From NCBI GenBank assembly GCA_030144725.1, contig JASKMD010000006.1:5862341-5926340 (forward strand): 64,000 bases of DNA, given 5' to 3'. The notes beneath the pieces were generated by a model. It worked only from the letters and a program-made list of their open reading frames with translations. It was not told where the DNA came from and made no database searches. The position numbers were made by a program, and so were the translations under genes. Source of the stretch: Haematococcus lacustris (taxonomy: Eukaryota; Chlorophyta; Chlorophyceae; Chlamydomonadales; Haematococcaceae). Shown in pieces: positions 27,061-37,315 of the stretch. Position 1 is the first letter of the stretch. Every line of letters starts with the position of its first letter.

Positions 27061-28925
27061 GCCTTTTCTCAACCACCTTGCTGCCACCTTGCCAGTAGCC
27101 AAAGGCAGAGTCTATCAAGCCAGCTGCATGGTGTTGCTCCTGTGACATGCTTGGCTTGTTGGGCCAACGCAAAGTTCATGACAAGATAATATTGTCTGCA
27201 AAAACCACGCGTGCTCAATGGCATAGCGGTGTACAACTAGGTTGTCAGCCACAAGCATAGTAGCAAGTGTGTACAACATGACACCATGTGCATGCACATA
27301 CCATGAAAGCATGTCATAAGTACTCATGCATACACATGATCAAGCGATGCGTGTACATGTTTTTGGATGTCTTACCCAAAGGGGCTGGACACATGACCAT
27401 ACATGAAATGGATTTGGGACGTAGCCTACAAGCTTGTTTACAACACAAGAGCTCCATCTGAGGTCATCAGAGCAGCTCTGAGTGTATGATAAACATCAAA
27501 GTGTCATGGTGACACAATGCTAAGATACGCTTTAAATGCGAATGGCAAAGATGTTTGCATGGTAGACCTGATGATCAGAACAAGCTCATGCATGACAAGA
27601 TATCCTTGTATGCGAGCAGTGCGTCAAAGCACAACACATGGGTCACATGAAATGGTCGAAGTTGACACTAGGTTCAGGGTGACAAGGACCATGGGTATCC
27701 TAATCAGCAGGGTGGGGCATGGCCACCATCGCATGGACCTGAGCCTACAAGGCTGTCATGCAACCCATCAGGGCACAATGGCTCACAATAGGGTTCCCTT
27801 GAACTGCGCTTCATGACCAGCCGAGTGCCACAGTAGCAAGACGAAAACGTCGAGTAACACATTGCCTTGATAAGCAAGTATGCATGGTGCAAGCAGATGC
27901 TTATGGCAGAAGATGACACTAGGTGCCACGCCGCACCAGGATTAGGGCTGTCCATGTGTAGAACTGCCATTGACGTTGCCATAGGCTGCCATAGAGGTTT
28001 TCATTGAGATCACAAAGGACATGTAAGAACACCTGTACTTGGAGCAACCACATTAGCATGGTGAGTAGAAGGCAAAGGTCAGATATGTACCATAGCCGTC
28101 ACCAAGGCCATCAGCAAGCCTAAGGCCTTGAGGCTGTCAGCAGCATGTACTAATCATAGCACGGCTGTAGCATGGCTGGCAGCAATGGCCAAGCATATGC
28201 AAACCTGATACATTCAGGGCTGGCAAAGGACTAGTTGCACGCACAATGAAGTTGTGCACAACAAACACAGATGTGTACAACATGCATAGCACGCTGGCAG
28301 CGTACCACCAAGGTAGCTATCTTGTCCATCTGCTTGGATTCACGTTTACGACGTGTTGTCCTATGTTCGGTCTGAGCCAGAAGCTTAGACGCAACCTGCA
28401 GCCGCTGAAAATGACATGCAGGCCAGAAGGACTGGAGGAGGAGCCTGCCAGTGTGCAATGAAATGCAACAAGGCGCAACACTGGACCTGCCACAGGAACC
28501 TCATTTCGCGAGAGTAGCCTTTTGGAGTAGCCATCGTCGGAGGGCGAGTTGTGGCAACTACGGACAAATCCGTAAAGGGCAGCAGACACGACCAGATTGT
28601 CAGGCAGAAACCGGAACGACCACCTGGCCCCGATAATGGTGGGCAGCGTTGGCTCCACTGTCAGCGTTCTCCAAAGCCAAAGCCTCCACTGTCAGCGTTC
28701 TCCAAAGCCGAAGCTCCACTAGCGTAAAAGCCAGAAATCAGCCGAAGGCTGGAGGCATGATGCCCTCGCAAACGCAAGTCTGGTCGGAAACCAATGTAAC
28801 GACTAGTAGGAGCTCATGAGATGACAACGTGCAATGCCTGTAGACTTATATGCACGTTGCATTCCTCCCCCCCCTATTCGGCTCGAAGGCACGATTCGAT
28901 GATATCGATTAGGAGAGAACTCCAC
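27061..28925. other. Chromovirus 5' interior, no recognisable gag
   Basis: Where gag and protease would be expected on the minus strand, only unrecognised sequence is present. It is noticeably rich in CATG-containing words (for example 27280-27380). No zinc knuckle or capsid-like frame is found. Either gag has been replaced or the region is a non-coding substitution. Confidence 0.5.
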
Positions 28926-28929
28926 GCGT

Positions 28930-29008
28930 TTGCCGGGGATCGAACCTGGGTGGGCCACCACCTCCACACCAAAGCTTACCCCTTGCACTACGGCAAGGGC
29001 ATCCGGTC
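28930..29008 (-). other. tRNA-like sequence (A and B boxes) near the 5' LTR
   Basis: The minus strand has TAGTGCAAGGGG (A-box-like) and, about 44 nt later, GGTTCGATCCC (B-box). That spacing is tRNA-like. Acceptor arms pair only partly (TTGCC/GGCAA) and anticodon and D arms do not fold convincingly. A tRNA relic or tRNA-derived SINE head is more likely than a functional tRNA gene. Confidence 0.4.
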
Positions 29009-29270
29009 GGAAACCATCTGTAACGTGCTGAACCACGCTATAAGCCGAGCGATCGTCTAGCGTGTGACTGCGAAGAAACTGCCATGGAGCGGAGTTACAG
29101 AGAACCTCGTGAGAGGGCTAGGGCTTAGAACGGGGCCCCCTGGAATCGAACCAGTTGTCCTCACAGCTTGCGCTGCTAGGCTTTAACCTGCCCTACTCAC
29201 TCGGTAAAAGTAATGCGCCCACCACGTCGAGGAAGACACAAAACACCGCTACGCTGATATTAGGGCGTAC

Positions 29271-32200
29271 GTGACTGCCAAGAAGCCTACACCGACCGAA
29301 GCGACGCACGTGACCGAACATGCAACACAACCCGCAGCCCAGGAGGCCATCAAGAGTGGCTCCCGGCTGCTAAGGCGAGAGAACAGGGAAACCCAATCGC
29401 CCCCAACGAAACCCGCCCGACACAAGGCGGGCACGAAACGGAACACTGAGGGCAGACAGATCCAGACTATCCCGAAGGATATAGTGCGCACAGTTGGCCT
29501 TGACCTTCCAGGGCTCTCCAGCTGGAAGGTGGATAAAGCTTGCCGTTGTAAACCCAAGGACCTAGGCAGTATACTAGGGGCCATGTACGGACACCAAGAG
29601 GCCATCACCAGCATAGATGGATGGCAATGGGACGGCATCAACAAAGAAAGCTACTACAAGGTGCATTGGAAGCCCACAATCATAGATAGATGGGCATTAC
29701 CACTATGTGCAGAAGAAGGCTATACACCCACACACATAGAACCCATCAGCAGGGAAGAGGCTAAAGACGTATGCACATGTGAGCTATGCTGGCTACCAAG
29801 AGGAGACAGCCTAATGTGCCACAACTGCAAGAGGGCCTACCACCCAGCCTGCCTTGAGGAAGCCCTCCTGTCGGGACACAAAGAACCAGGCCACTGGCTG
29901 TGCCCAATATGCAAGTTCGGCAGCAACGAGTTCAAAACGACTATGCGTCTGTCAGCGCACTCGGACCTTATACGAGTTCACTGGCGCCCCACCCTCGAAC
30001 CGGCACCTCTCATCACGACACACCTGGACTACCTGGCGCGACGCAGCGACTATGAAGAGGAAAATAAGAGGATACAAGAAGCTAGATACGCGCGGCCTGA
30101 CACACAGCTGCCAACACACACCCGGCAGGGACTGCCGGACCCGCACACCTGGCTACCCCGGTGCACCAACCTTCACTCGAAGGCCACCTTCCACACGTAC
30201 CCCATCAACCCGCAGACGGACATTGTCGGGACGGGCAAATGCGAAACCTTCCTCCAACTGCACCCCCACATGACCACCCCCGCGATGAACCTCAGCACGG
30301 GAGAGCCCATCATGCCCAAGCACGACCTAGTGCAACATGTAACGGTTCACGATGAGTCGGGCCGCACAATAGGCCTTATAACCAAACAACAACACCAACA
30401 CCTACACGCTTGGCTACAACACACACCACACACACGCAACCTGGCCACAGAACTGGTGGCCCTCCTCAGGAGACAGGACACACAGAGCAGCCGCCACCCC
30501 ATGAGACTGGCACAAGACAAAGCCCTCACCACCCTACACACCACACGAAGCTTTCCAAGTACCGTCCAAAGGTGGGCTGATCCACTCACAGTTAGACCGG
30601 AAACCACTACCTACTGGAGCCCCGACATCAATGACACGGCCTTTGGGGCACACCACAACTGCCTACTTGTACGTCACACTGGGCTATCCACATGGAATGT
30701 ACCAGCCGATGATGCGGTGGCCTTGAAATGCGTCAACCATGCTATACACTCAGCACACCAGGAGGAGGCCATGGCCACCATCATGTTGATCCCTGGTAAG
30801 AAGGGCATCTCTTATCCCAAGCACATTGACACCTTGAGACGGTACCCAGAGTACTGCCAGCACCTGGCCAGCATACCCCTCACCAATACCAACTGCTCCA
30901 AACATGGCAAACACGCCACCCTCCTCGTCTACGTCATATGGAATGAGGCAGGGCAACTACTCACCACGAAAGGCAACCCACAAGGGTGGATGGCTAGCAC
31001 AGCCACTGCCCTACACCCGGACAGGGAGACACACCCTCTCCTCCACAGACCCCACAATCAAAAACAGCCAGCCACTCTCCCCAGTGGCCACAAACAACAC
31101 CTCCGCCTCCCGCTCGACAGGACTCTACCCACGCTGGGGCACACATGCAGCCAACACCAACTCACACACCACTCCACCACGCTCCCACGGATGGCCATCA
31201 CCGAATGGACCACAGTAGCGTACACTGACGGTAGCTGCATCAAGACATCCGAGCCAGACCCGGCGCGCGTCGGGGCGGGGGTCTATATCCCGGAAAGCAA
31301 AGCCCTTCTGACCATTGCGATGAACGACCTAGAAAACAACACCATCAACAAGGCAGAACTCACAGCGATACACGCGGCACTCAAAGCGGGGGCCAGACGC
31401 ATCGCCACCGACAGCCTCTGCTCTCTCTACCAGATCCGTCGAGCTCTCGCTAACCCGATGTCCCTTATCAATCATAGACACAACGACATCCTGACGGACA
31501 TCGCCACCCTCATCATCGACAGCCCCGACACGATCCAGTTCTACAAAGTTCGGGCACACTCGGGCATCATCGGCAACGAAGGCGCAGATGCCCTTGCTAA
31601 ACACGCAGCGCTACACCCGGAGCAGGCAAACACTCTAGGGTACCACCCGACCATACCTAAAGAGAGGGGCATCTGGCTCAACCACGGGACCGATAGCGAA
31701 ACCCTCGCCCCGCTGCCGGACTGCCGACAAAGCGTGCGCGCACACATGCACAGCAAGCACAAGTTAGGTCTCGCCAACCAAGACAGCATCTACTACCAGA
31801 TGACCCAAGATATCACCAAAGCCGCAGCCAAAGGAGCGGGCGAAAGAGTGATGACCGATGCGACCATCTCCATCCCCGCGCAAAGGACCACCCTACTCTA
31901 CCGTACTGGAGGGCTCTATAACCAAAAGCTGGCCATGCGTTGGAAGCAGGCGACAGACGACCGCTGCCCGCTCTGTGGGGAGGCCGACAGTGCCACACAC
32001 CTCCTCTCGGGCTGCAGCGAGACCCTGCCGCTCGTGCAAGAAAGACATAACGGTGCTGGCCGCCTCATCGCCAAAGCCATCAGCAAAGGAACCCTGGGCG
32101 GGTGCATCCGGTTTGCGGACACCGGCAGCTGGGAGAAGGGCGCAAGAGAAAACCTTGACCTCCCTAACGACACACTACACACCACACTACGGGCACTCGG

Positions 32201-32612
32201 CCTGAAACCAGCAGCGACCAAAAACACTACCAGACCAGACATACTCATGGTGGCGCCACAAAAGAAGACGGGCAAACGAGACAAAGCCATTAAAAGGATC
32301 ACCATCGTAGAAATCAAATACTGTGCAGACTCGAGGTGGATGGAGCAACTGGACAAGGCCCTGAATCAACATAAGAAATTGGCACACACCATGCGCAAAA
32401 TAGGCCACATGGTTGAGATCAGACCAATCCTACTGGGTATAGGTGGTATTACCTATGAATCACACACACGTCAACACCTCATCGCCCTGGGGATCACTCA
32501 AACCAACGCCACCAAGCTACTAAACAAGCTCACTAGACATGCGGTAGAAGCAGCCCACACCATTGCCAAAACAAGCTATAGACTAAGAGCTATTAGAAAG
32601 GGGGGGGGTTAG
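29271..32612 (+). CDS. LINE ORF C-terminal part: PHD finger, methyltransferase-like, RNase H, CCHC knuckle, RLE
   Basis: 1113 codons from a GTG; the frame is actually open from 29224, so no genuine start is present. Residues ~128-140 (YYKVHWKPTIID) resemble a chromodomain strand. Residues ~168-215 are a Cys4-His-Cys3 PHD finger (CELC, MCHNC, YHPAC, CPIC). Residues ~445-510 (YWSPDINDTAFGAHHN, TGLSTWNVPADDA, ATIMLIPG) resemble adenine-methyltransferase domains of the N-P-P-F/Y type, with the motif degraded to NVPA (inference). Residues ~647-780 are RNase H with TDGS, KAELTAIHAAL, TDSLCSL and HSGIIGNEGADALAKHA. CPLCGEADSATHLLSGC is the LINE zinc knuckle. RPD-x~22-VEIKY near residues 988-1017 is the PD-(D/E)xK restriction-like endonuclease. 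The reverse transcriptase lies upstream of the truncation and is absent. Confidence 0.9.
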   Translation: MTAKKPTPTEATHVTEHATQPAAQEAIKSGSRLLRRENRETQSPPTKPARHKAGTKRNTEGRQIQTIPKDIVRTVGLDLPGLSSWKVDKACRCKPKDLGSILGAMYGHQEAITSIDGWQWDGINKESYYKVHWKPTIIDRWALPLCAEEGYTPTHIEPISREEAKDVCTCELCWLPRGDSLMCHNCKRAYHPACLEEALLSGHKEPGHWLCPICKFGSNEFKTTMRLSAHSDLIRVHWRPTLEPAPLITTHLDYLARRSDYEEENKRIQEARYARPDTQLPTHTRQGLPDPHTWLPRCTNLHSKATFHTYPINPQTDIVGTGKCETFLQLHPHMTTPAMNLSTGEPIMPKHDLVQHVTVHDESGRTIGLITKQQHQHLHAWLQHTPHTRNLATELVALLRRQDTQSSRHPMRLAQDKALTTLHTTRSFPSTVQRWADPLTVRPETTTYWSPDINDTAFGAHHNCLLVRHTGLSTWNVPADDAVALKCVNHAIHSAHQEEAMATIMLIPGKKGISYPKHIDTLRRYPEYCQHLASIPLTNTNCSKHGKHATLLVYVIWNEAGQLLTTKGNPQGWMASTATALHPDRETHPLLHRPHNQKQPATLPSGHKQHLRLPLDRTLPTLGHTCSQHQLTHHSTTLPRMAITEWTTVAYTDGSCIKTSEPDPARVGAGVYIPESKALLTIAMNDLENNTINKAELTAIHAALKAGARRIATDSLCSLYQIRRALANPMSLINHRHNDILTDIATLIIDSPDTIQFYKVRAHSGIIGNEGADALAKHAALHPEQANTLGYHPTIPKERGIWLNHGTDSETLAPLPDCRQSVRAHMHSKHKLGLANQDSIYYQMTQDITKAAAKGAGERVMTDATISIPAQRTTLLYRTGGLYNQKLAMRWKQATDDRCPLCGEADSATHLLSGCSETLPLVQERHNGAGRLIAKAISKGTLGGCIRFADTGSWEKGARENLDLPNDTLHTTLRALGLKPAATKNTTRPDILMVAPQKKTGKRDKAIKRITIVEIKYCADSRWMEQLDKALNQHKKLAHTMRKIGHMVEIRPILLGIGGITYESHTRQHLIALGITQTNATKLLNKLTRHAVEAAHTIAKTSYRLRAIRKGGG

Positions 32613-32681
32613 GGGGTCGGTTACTTCTCGAGCTTGATGGTGGGAGCAGGCCGCGCCCCAGGCGGCTGCTCCTCCCTTAAT

Positions 32682-32722
32682 GCACGCCGGTGAATACCGG
32701 CGTAGTCTTCTTCTTCTTCTTC
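32682..32722 (+). other. LINE 3' end hairpin and (TTC)n tail
   Basis: CGCCGGT-GAAT-ACCGGCG forms a 7-bp stem-loop, followed by TAG and a (TTC)n tail up to the target-site repeat. Such 3' hairpins are plausible recognition structures for the element's reverse transcriptase (inference). Confidence 0.7.
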
Positions 32723-32807
32723 TAATGCGCCCACCTGCGCCCGCCATAGGCAGTACACAGGTGTCGCGGGCAAAGGGGAACGGTGTCGCTCGAGGCTCGC
32801 CGTTACA

Positions 32808-33367
32808 GTCCCCCTCCTGCTCCTTGTCCTTCCCGCACCTCCCCGCCCACTCCCACTCCCACCCCTTCCCCCGCTGCTGCGCCCTCCCCCATCGTGCTCA
32901 CTTCCCTGTCTGCCAGTGGCAGCAGCCCATCTTCAGAGCTCATCATCCTCCATGGCACCTTTGCTGGTCACCCAGCCAGGTTCATGGTGGACAGCGGCGC
33001 CACCGGCAACATCGTCAGCCAGCAGTACCTGATGCGCAATGGGCTGCACTTGGCTACCACCCTCTCCCCCCGTCGCCTCCTCCTCCCAGGCCCTATACAC
33101 ACTACCCTACCCACCTACACCCTCCCACCGTGCTCCATCAGCATGGGTACCTACCGCGATCGCTTACAACTCTCCATGGCAAACATCCCCAGAGCTGCCT
33201 CATGTCCATCTTGCCCACCCACCCCTCTCCATCATCCCTTCGCTCACCCACCCCATCCAGGTTGCTGGCCACACCCAGGATGCCATAAGGGTGCCGCCTG
33301 CCTTGCAGTAAACACTCAATCACTTGCACGAGGGCTGTGGTGGAAGCCTCAGCTGACTGTGGCATAG
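32808..33367 (+). pseudogene. Outer element aspartic protease (retropepsin), right half
   Basis: Continues the frame broken at 21135. After a Pro-rich linker it reads ELIILHGTFAGHPARFMVDSGATGNIVSQ, with the retropepsin active site DSGAT, then QYLMRNGLHLA. No RT or integrase of this element follows, so the outer copy was incomplete or truncated near 33.3 kb. Confidence 0.88.
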
Positions 33368-34511
33368 TCCAGGCCAACCCTCACGTCTGCGCCCCCAGCT
33401 GTGCCCCCTGTTGCAGCCGCTCCCCCTCCTGCAGCGCCTGCAGTCAGACCCTCCCAACTCTGATAAAACCTTTTGCACAACCATGTCATGGACATTCCGG
33501 CGCCGGGAACTGTGCGATTGGCGTAGCACCGTGCGGCATGCGATGAACGCTTAGTCTGCTATACGCCCGTAATGCCAGGAACTCCGTAAACGAAAAAAGT
33601 GCGCCCACCAATCAGCCGGTCGCTCTCAAGACATCGCGCAGCGCAAGTCAGCTATGGGAGTGCTTCGCAATACCGTGGTTGCCTCTAACGCTCTAAAGGC
33701 AAGTACAGCCGGCGCTTGTGATTCCTCCCGCCTCAATCAACCCGACAGTGTTTCCTGGATGTAGACGCGCACCCAGTTCTACTTCTGTGAATGCTTACTC
33801 GTTGATGGGCCTAACGCTTAGATATACCTTCCACTTGAAGGTAAACACTGACTGTGCAAGCATGTCCAGCCTACAACAAGCTTGCTATGTTGCTGTTGAT
33901 GAGTATGCCATATGAAGGAGAATGACTTGCCCTTGCTACCGCTCTCAATGTAGACAAAGCATAGGTAACCAGGCAGTTATCCACTTCGTGCATAGCTACC
34001 CCCATCACCATCTTTGGCTATGGTTGCAGGAGCCCTCTTACTACCAACACCACCACCACCACTACCACCTCCACCACTACCTCCTAGCCTACCACCACCA
34101 CCCAGCCCAGCCCTCCTACTTCCCCCCCTCCCTCCACCCCCCCCTTGACATAGCAGCCCTCTCCCTACACTACCCAGCAGCCAAGAGCAAGCCCTCTCTC
34201 CCTGCTACAACCTGCTAGTAAGTTACTTTAACGCAGCATCGCTTTGCCCAAACCTGCCCTGCCCTGCACCATGTGCCTACCACCACCCCCTCCTAGTCTC
34301 TACACCCATGATGGCATCCTCAGCCTTCAGTCCCAGCCTTATAGTTACAGCCATAGAGTTATCCACCATATGCATAGCTACACCCCTACACCATTGTTGC
34401 CAACTGTTGCAGGAGCCCACTTATCCAATCTCAGCCGCTACCACCACCACCACGATCACCACCACCTCCTAGCCTGCCTCCACCTACCGCTCCAGCTCAG
34501 CCAGCCATCCT
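33368..34511. other. No gene recognised; Pro/His-rich low-complexity sequence
   Basis: Contains CCACCACCACC-rich stretches at 34045-34110 and 34435-34500. A diverged internal duplication is present: TTATCCACTTCGTGCATAGCTACC at ~33980 and TTATCCACCATATGCATAGC at ~34360. It may be 5' flanking or intron sequence of the next gene; no frame with recognisable content was found. Confidence 0.5.
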
Positions 34512-35817
34512 ATGGGTGGTCTCAGCAAACGCACCAAGGCCGGTAGGGCCAACCGTGCTCTGGGGCATGCTCTTGCGGCAGCAGCTCAGCAACAGCAAAC
34601 TCTCATGTCTGCTGCTGCTGCCACAGAGGCAGCTGCTGCCACAGAGGCTGAACTTGAAGAGGCCAGATCTCAGCTTCGCTCATGCCAGAGTGTCAACATG
34701 TGCACCGTCACCGACCTGCAAGTGTGCCAAGAGCGATTGCACCAGTCCCAGCAAGCGTTGCAGCAGTCTGACCACGAGGTGCTTGCCTTGCAAGTGTCTC
34801 TGCATCGCTACCGATCAGAACTTTCAGCTGCAAAACAAGAGCTGGCAGCATGTAAGAGCAAGGTCAGGAGCATGGGGACCCAGCTAGCAGCCATGCGGGC
34901 CCAGCTAGCAACAGCGAAGAGGGCCATGCCCAAGGACGTGCGTGACAAAATGTCCTGGCTGCAACGCAATGAGGTGTCACTCTACACCTTGAAGCGCTGG
35001 CATGCCATGTGGGGGGCACCGCCATGCACACAAGCAGCCAGCCCAGCAACAGCCATGCAGGTCCCCCCCCCCCCCTTGCCACAAGGAGCGTGATACTGTG
35101 ACGGGAGCCTACACTGCAGCCTATGCATGCAGCAATGCGGCGTTGTTGACTTTGCCCAACGTGTCATGCCAGCAGCTTGGACTCCTGCGCACAGCTGTGG
35201 CGGCTGCAGAGTTCCCTGATGCCCCACCTCAACCTCAAGCTGGGCCTTCCACAGTACGTCGCCACCAGCTGATGCTCACTTGCGACATCCAACGCACATT
35301 CGAGGGTGAGTACCATGGGATGTTGCCATGTGGTGTTACCATGTTCCATAGTGTAACCTTGCTGTTGTTCAATATTGTTCATATCATACTCCTTTCATGG
35401 TGTTTCATTATGTTAAATTTGAGGTGGAGTTCAGCTGAAATGTGTGTGTGTGTATGTGTGTGCGCATGCGCAGGCCTATTGAGACAAGCGCCAGCAATCC
35501 ATATCCAGATGGATGGTTGCACCATCACCAGTGGCAAAGTGGTGTTGTATTGTGCAAGTGCAGCCATCCCTGCTGCTGGCCCCCGCCTGCCCACCTGGGC
35601 TGCTGACCCCCCTGCGCCCGCCCAGATCCTAGCACATGGCCAAGAGCCGTCCAGGATCTTGTGTCGAGTGCTTGCTATCCGCAAGTGCCGCGATAGCAAA
35701 GGCTCCTGCATGTTTACACATCCTTGGCTGCCCCCGCCTCCACTGCCTCTAACCATGCTAGTACAGGGACGTCTAAATGAGAGGGCAATGGCTTTGGCAG
35801 TGGCACCTAGGCCATAG
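34512..35817 (+). CDS. Coiled-coil protein gene, unknown function, poly-C frameshift
   Basis: The first frame (34512-35093) starts MGGLSKRTKAGRANRALGHA. It has a long Ala/Gln/Glu/Leu coiled coil (residues ~25-135), then MPKDVRDKMSWLQRNEVSLY. It ends just after a run of 13-14 C at about 35066-35079. A frame displaced by one continues through CQQLGLLRTAVAAAEFPD, HQLMLTCDIQRTFE and, after a 168-nt GT-AG intron (35306-35473, acceptor GCATGCGCAG), GLLRQAPAIHIQMDGCTITSGKVVLY to the stop at 35817. An indel in the C run (sequencing error or mutation) would explain the shift. No known family is recognised; a host gene or a transposon accessory gene are both possible. Confidence 0.6.
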
Positions 35818-36263
35818 CATCTTGGTATAGGCGCATGCAAGTAGTCAACGTGGATGTGACAAGCGGTGTTACTAGGGGGCTTTGCTATGGAGTGTAGAGG
35901 CCTTGCCTTGCCATGGGGTGCGAGTCGGGCCAGGTGGGGGGGCACATGGTGGGCGAGGGTGTGCATTTGAGGGTGTTAGCACCGTTACTACGAATACGGG
36001 GCGTAGACATCGAAACGAGCAGAAAAGGCTTGAGTATGAAGAGCCCCGCGGTCAGTTTGACTATCAGGTCAGATAGTCTACTATAATCAAAGGTGAAGGG
36101 TGCACATAGTGTCTTGTTGAACCGCTAGAGCATACAACTACTCCGTCTTACGCATGACAGCGCGAGCGACACAAATGACGAGTGAAAGCTAATTGATGCT
36201 AAGAAGTATGCAGCTGTCCTAATCGCAGCATTAGCAGTGGTGTGGGTGCGTTAAAGAAGCATT
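35818..36263. other. No gene recognised
   Basis: Unique-looking sequence after the coiled-coil gene. It includes a short inverted pair CTATCAGGTCAGATAG near 36060. Nothing else is supportable. Confidence 0.45.
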
Positions 36264-36710
36264 TCAGCTTCTTAGGTTCCAAACTCGCGGTTCCGGCCAT
36301 CGCAACACAAAGCGCGATTGCACACATGCTTGCGTATGCGTCATCACGGCATCATTAGGAAGGTCGAGGGTGGAGGAGGCGTGCATGGTGATATCTGCCC
36401 ACAAAATGTATGCCAGGTTCACGCCCAGGTAGTGCATCATGTACAAATTTAATAGAGCTGAGGACAGGCATTCCGTGTAGCCAAGCGAGTCCTCTACACA
36501 CTGGTGTGCTTCGATGCTCAATCGGCATCCTGAGCGAGAAATAAACCTCGTGTAAAGGACACACCCTCTATTCAAGAGAGTTGGGAGGCTCTGACCTGCA
36601 GCATCCCTGGCATTCTGGGCATCACTCAGCAACTTCTGCAGACTGACACGATTAGCCTTCACTCCCCTGCTCTTGTCAACCATGGCTTTCACTGGCCTGT
36701 ACAGCGGCAA
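36264..36710 (-). CDS. Hypothetical ORF, possibly an exon
   Basis: 149 codons from a TTG, with mixed composition unlike the surrounding repeats (SLQKLLSDAQNARDAAGQSLP, LYMMHYLGVNLAYILWADI). No family is recognised and no upstream ATG is evident, so if real it is probably an internal exon. It lies just outside the 5' LTR at 36900. Confidence that it is coding is low. Confidence 0.25.
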   Translation of the reverse strand: MPLYRPVKAMVDKSRGVKANRVSLQKLLSDAQNARDAAGQSLPTLLNRGCVLYTRFISRSGCRLSIEAHQCVEDSLGYTECLSSALLNLYMMHYLGVNLAYILWADITMHASSTLDLPNDAVMTHTQACVQSRFVLRWPEPRVWNLRS

Positions 36711-36899
36711 ACACCATCACAACTCAGTCTCTGCATATCTTTTGCTTAGTTTTGCTGCTCGTGATTGCTCGGGAGCCACAAGCCTCAATGCGCTGAGCAT
36801 CTTGTGCGAGACTGCAATTACGCAACTTGCACCTGGCAGCAGGTTCAGCAGCAATCCGCCGTAGCCGTCACGAACCCAGCTTGGGGATGGGTCTCGATG

Positions 36900-37315
36900 T
36901 GTAACAGTCCAGACTCTCAGCTAGGATGAATGGTAGGTTTGTGTTTCTTTTCTGCATGCAAGATTCTGTGAGATTTGAATTGCATCTTACTTATGACGAG
37001 ATCTTGCGGTGCTTGGGGATTTTTCTGGACTTTGCAGGGACTTCTTGGAGGCTTGGTTCTTGCATGATGTTGCTTCTGGACAATCACTACAATGCTTGCA
37101 ATGACTACTCTTCTCTTGATGGATTAGTTCTTTACGACGTCTTCACGATGTAAGTACACTGCACTACCCACTGCGCGACTCGGAGGCTGTCGATGAGTAT
37201 GTAGACAGCCGCAGCGGCAGCAATAGCCGCACAAGTCAGCATGCTCGACGGCTGCAAGCCGGCACTTATGCCTCAGCCGACCATGCATCCTGATCGCACA
37301 AACACTACTGTTACA
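36900..37315 (+). repeat. 5' LTR (416 bp)
   Basis: Begins TGTAACAGTCC and ends CTACTGTTACA. The 75-codon frame inside it is present in both LTRs and is not a gene. Confidence 0.95.

Larger units (their letters stand above)
29224..32722 (+). mobile_element. 5'-truncated LINE with RLE endonuclease; TSD TAATGCGCCCACC
   Basis: The insertion is bounded by identical 13-bp repeats TAATGCGCCCACC at 29211-29223 and 32723-32735. The right end is a (TTC)n tail after a hairpin. The reading frame is already open at the left boundary, which is the signature of 5' truncation. It is the youngest event in this nest. Confidence 0.95.
21136..32807 (-). mobile_element. Chromovirus-type Ty3/gypsy LTR retrotransposon, nested
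   Basis: Left LTR 21136-21405 and right LTR 29019-29223 plus 32736-32807 share termini TGTAAC/GTTACA. They differ only by a visible 7-bp indel (GGCTTTA). The outer flanks GTCCC (21131-21135 and 32808-32812) form a 5-bp TSD. Transcription is on the minus strand: RT, RNase H, integrase and chromodomain run right to left. A G-rich polypurine tract borders the left (3') LTR and TGGTTTCCG starts 2 nt inside the right (5') LTR. The element is interrupted by an insertion in integrase (22.47-24.77 kb) and a LINE in the 5' LTR. Confidence 0.93.
29019..32807 (-). repeat. 5' LTR of the chromovirus, split by a LINE
   Basis: LTR sequence is 29019-29223 and 32736-32807. Without the LINE and one TSD copy it is 277 bp, exactly the left LTR plus 7 bp. 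Next to it, on the coding strand, GA-TGGTTTCCGACCGGATG is the presumed primer-binding site. Confidence 0.9.

Noticed and set aside
28317..28658. gag of the chromovirus in the 27.1-28.9 kb region
   Set aside because: The frame has no capsid-like or zinc-knuckle motif and no supporting context beyond position.
28930..29008. Functional tRNA gene
   Set aside because: A and B boxes are well spaced, but acceptor, D and anticodon arms do not fold properly.
36926..37153. 75-codon frame identical at 45431-45658
   Set aside because: It lies wholly inside the two LTRs, so duplication reflects LTR identity rather than a gene.
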